Position numbers and translations under genes: made by a program. The notes under the pieces are model-generated. The model ran no database searches. It had not been told where the DNA came from and worked only from the letters and a program-made list of their open reading frames with translations. Positions 62,750 to 64,000 of a stretch of DNA of 64,000 nucleotides are shown here, piece after piece. Numbering within the stretch: the first letter of the stretch is position 1; each line of letters begins with the position of its first letter. This stretch comes from Pseudomonas persica (lineage in GTDB: Bacteria > Pseudomonadota > Gammaproteobacteria > Pseudomonadales > Pseudomonadaceae): the NCBI RefSeq assembly GCF_900291015.1, contig NZ_OLKL01000006.1:124001-188000 (forward strand). The letters run 5' to 3'.

Positions 62750-63637
62750 TCAGCCCATCTCCACCCGCAGTTGCTCGATCCGCTGGTCCTTCTCCACCCA
62801 CAACTTATTCACCCAGGCCTGCACTGTCTGGCGGAACTCAGGATCATTCTCGTAATCCCCCGACCACAGCAGCGGGTCCAGCTCACGCACGCGAATATCG
62901 ATAATCACCCGGCTGATGCTGCCATTGAGCAGGTCCCAGAACCCCGGCGCCTTGTTGCCTGGGTACACGATGGTTACGTCCAGCAAGGCATCCAGCTGTT
63001 CACCCAGTGCGGCCAGTACGAATGCCACACCGCCAGCCTTGGGTTTGAGCAGGTAGCGATACGGTGACTGCTGTTCTTGGCGCTTGGCCTCGCTAAAGCG
63101 CGTGCCTTCCAGGTAGTTCACCACAGTCACCGGCTGACGCTTGAACAGTTCACAAGCCGCCTTGGTAATGTCCAGGTCCTTGCCCTTCAGCTCCGGGTGC
63201 TTCTCCAGGAAGGCCTTGCTGTAGCGCTTCATGAAGGGGTAATCCAGCCCCCACCAGGCCAGGCCCAGCAGCGGTACCCAGATCAGCTCTTTCTTCAGGA
63301 AGAATTTGAAGAATGGCGTGCGGCGGTTGAGGCTTTCGATCAGCGCCGGAATGTCGACCCAGGTCTGGTGGTTGCTCACGGCCAGGTAAGACGTGCCCTT
63401 GCGCAGGTTCTCCACACCGCGGACGTCCCATTGGGTAGGGATGCACAGGGCAAAGATGGCCTTGTCGATCTCCGACCAGGTTTCGGCCACCCACATTACC
63501 GCCCACGAGGCATAGTCACGCCCACGGCCCGGCAGCACCAGTTTGAGCAGGGCGAAGACCAGCAGCGGGCAGATCAACACCAGGGTGTTGAGCAGCAGCA
63601 GGGTGGCGGTGAGGATGCCAGTCAGCAGGCGACGCAT
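62750..63637 (-). CDS. Inner-membrane acyltransferase (PlsC/YihG type)
   Basis: A 295-residue lysophospholipid-type acyltransferase. An N-terminal membrane segment (ILTATLLLLNTLVLICPLLVFALLKLVLP, about residues 8-36) precedes the NHx4D motif NHQTWVD near residue 90. FLKKELIWVPLLG, the EGTR motif in YLEGTRFSEAK, and the later VTIVYPG complete the PlsC block pattern. The size and C-terminal tail (EQLRVEMG) fit the YihG-like group, whose exact acyl acceptor is not settled. It stands alone and divergent from the protease-like gene at the window end. Confidence 0.85.
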   Translation of the reverse strand: MRRLLTGILTATLLLLNTLVLICPLLVFALLKLVLPGRGRDYASWAVMWVAETWSEIDKAIFALCIPTQWDVRGVENLRKGTSYLAVSNHQTWVDIPALIESLNRRTPFFKFFLKKELIWVPLLGLAWWGLDYPFMKRYSKAFLEKHPELKGKDLDITKAACELFKRQPVTVVNYLEGTRFSEAKRQEQQSPYRYLLKPKAGGVAFVLAALGEQLDALLDVTIVYPGNKAPGFWDLLNGSISRVIIDIRVRELDPLLWSGDYENDPEFRQTVQAWVNKLWVEKDQRIEQLRVEMG

Positions 63638-63819
63638 AAAGAGACTCTTGTTGTGGGATAAAAACGGTTGGCAATGATAAGCAGGGCTGTGGCCTACGCC
63701 AAATCTCCATTACCTGACGACGGAGACAAATGTTTCACATTATGTTGGTTAGGCTTGTGACAGCGAACCTATCCAGCCAGTGCAGTCTAAGCACTGACTC
63801 TTCTCAAGGAAGCCTGCCT

Positions 63820-64000
63820 GTGAAACCTCTGCTTGCCCTGTTGTCGTTGTTGGCGCTGCCGGTCATGGCCGCCGAGCCCACGATCTACGGCCGTTACGAG
63901 AACATTGCCCTGCCCGAGCTGGGCGAAACCCTGAAAGCCAAGATGGACACCGGTGCCTTCACCGCGTCGCTGTCGGCCAAGGACATCGAACTGTTCACCC
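63820..64000 (+). CDS. Retropepsin-like putative zinc protease, N-terminal part (window edge)
   Basis: The first 60 residues of a secreted protein: a signal peptide (GTG start, VKPLLALLSLLALPVMA), then EPTIYGRYENIALPELGETLKAKMDTGAFTASLSAKDIELFT. The KMDTGAFTASLSA segment matches the active-site loop of the COG4067 family (so-called ATP-dependent zinc protease, a retropepsin-like fold related to RimB). AAGGA at 63806-63810 supports the GTG at 63820. The gene continues beyond base 64000. Confidence 0.75.
   Translation, partial: MKPLLALLSLLALPVMAAEPTIYGRYENIALPELGETLKAKMDTGAFTASLSAKDIELFT

Overview
The window is high-GC Pseudomonas DNA. Gene content, gene order (arginine ABC transporter, GABA permease, tRNA-Phe, mutY, hisBHAF, choline/carnitine/glycine betaine cluster, glyA-soxBDAG-purU-fdhA) and the dense P. 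putida-type REP palindromes all point to the Pseudomonas putida group. This assignment rests on remembered synteny, not on a search.

Layout. 1-1.5 kb: the start of a lipoprotein gene (leaving the window) and a small DUF3077 gene behind an elaborate structured leader. 1.5-5.7 kb: a methyltransferase and a four-gene basic amino acid ABC transporter, minus strand. 6.2-7.7 kb: a GABA-permease gene behind a canonical sigma-54 promoter. 7.9-13.4 kb: a hypothetical protein, PPK2, tRNA-Phe, and an overlapping yggX-mutY-asmA set. 13.7-18.5 kb: an OFA-type MFS transporter and hisB-hisH-hisA-hisF. 18.6-30.3 kb: the choline transporter cbcXWV, L-serine dehydratase, the regulator gbdR, the carnitine catabolic operon caiX-cdhCAB and its regulator cdhR. 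30.4-43.2 kb: an LprI-like protein, the dimethylglycine operon (dipeptidase-like, DUF5943, dgcA, dgcB, ETF), an RHS tip protein, and divergent gbcA/gbcB. 43.4-47.9 kb: two chemoreceptors flanking a small zapA-like pair. 48-58.5 kb: threonine aldolase, SHMT, sarcosine oxidase, purU and formaldehyde dehydrogenase. 58.5-64 kb: an accessory stretch with a second DUF3077 locus, an AT-rich RHS tip gene, a DUF2780 protein, a broken amino acid permease, an acyltransferase and the start of a retropepsin-like protease gene.

The centre of the window is one metabolic programme. Carnitine (CaiX, CdhA, CdhC, CdhB) and choline (CbcXWV) feed glycine betaine. GbcAB demethylates it to dimethylglycine, DgcAB with its ETF gives sarcosine, SoxBDAG gives glycine, GlyA gives serine and SdaA gives pyruvate. 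FdhA and PurU handle the released one-carbon units. Several of these promoters share a repeated GTCGY half-site, usually two copies exactly 21 bp apart, which I propose is the operator of the paralogous regulators GbdR and CdhR.

The most novel-looking signal is a pair of homologous structured leaders (595-796 plus; 59300-59487 minus) before small genes of two DUF3077-associated loci. Both can form a pseudoknot with compensatory base changes between copies. In both, the 5' arms of two helices are repeated downstream so that the second copy overlaps the Shine-Dalgarno region, which suggests a translational switch. No CRISPR array, prophage, insertion sequence or rRNA was seen.
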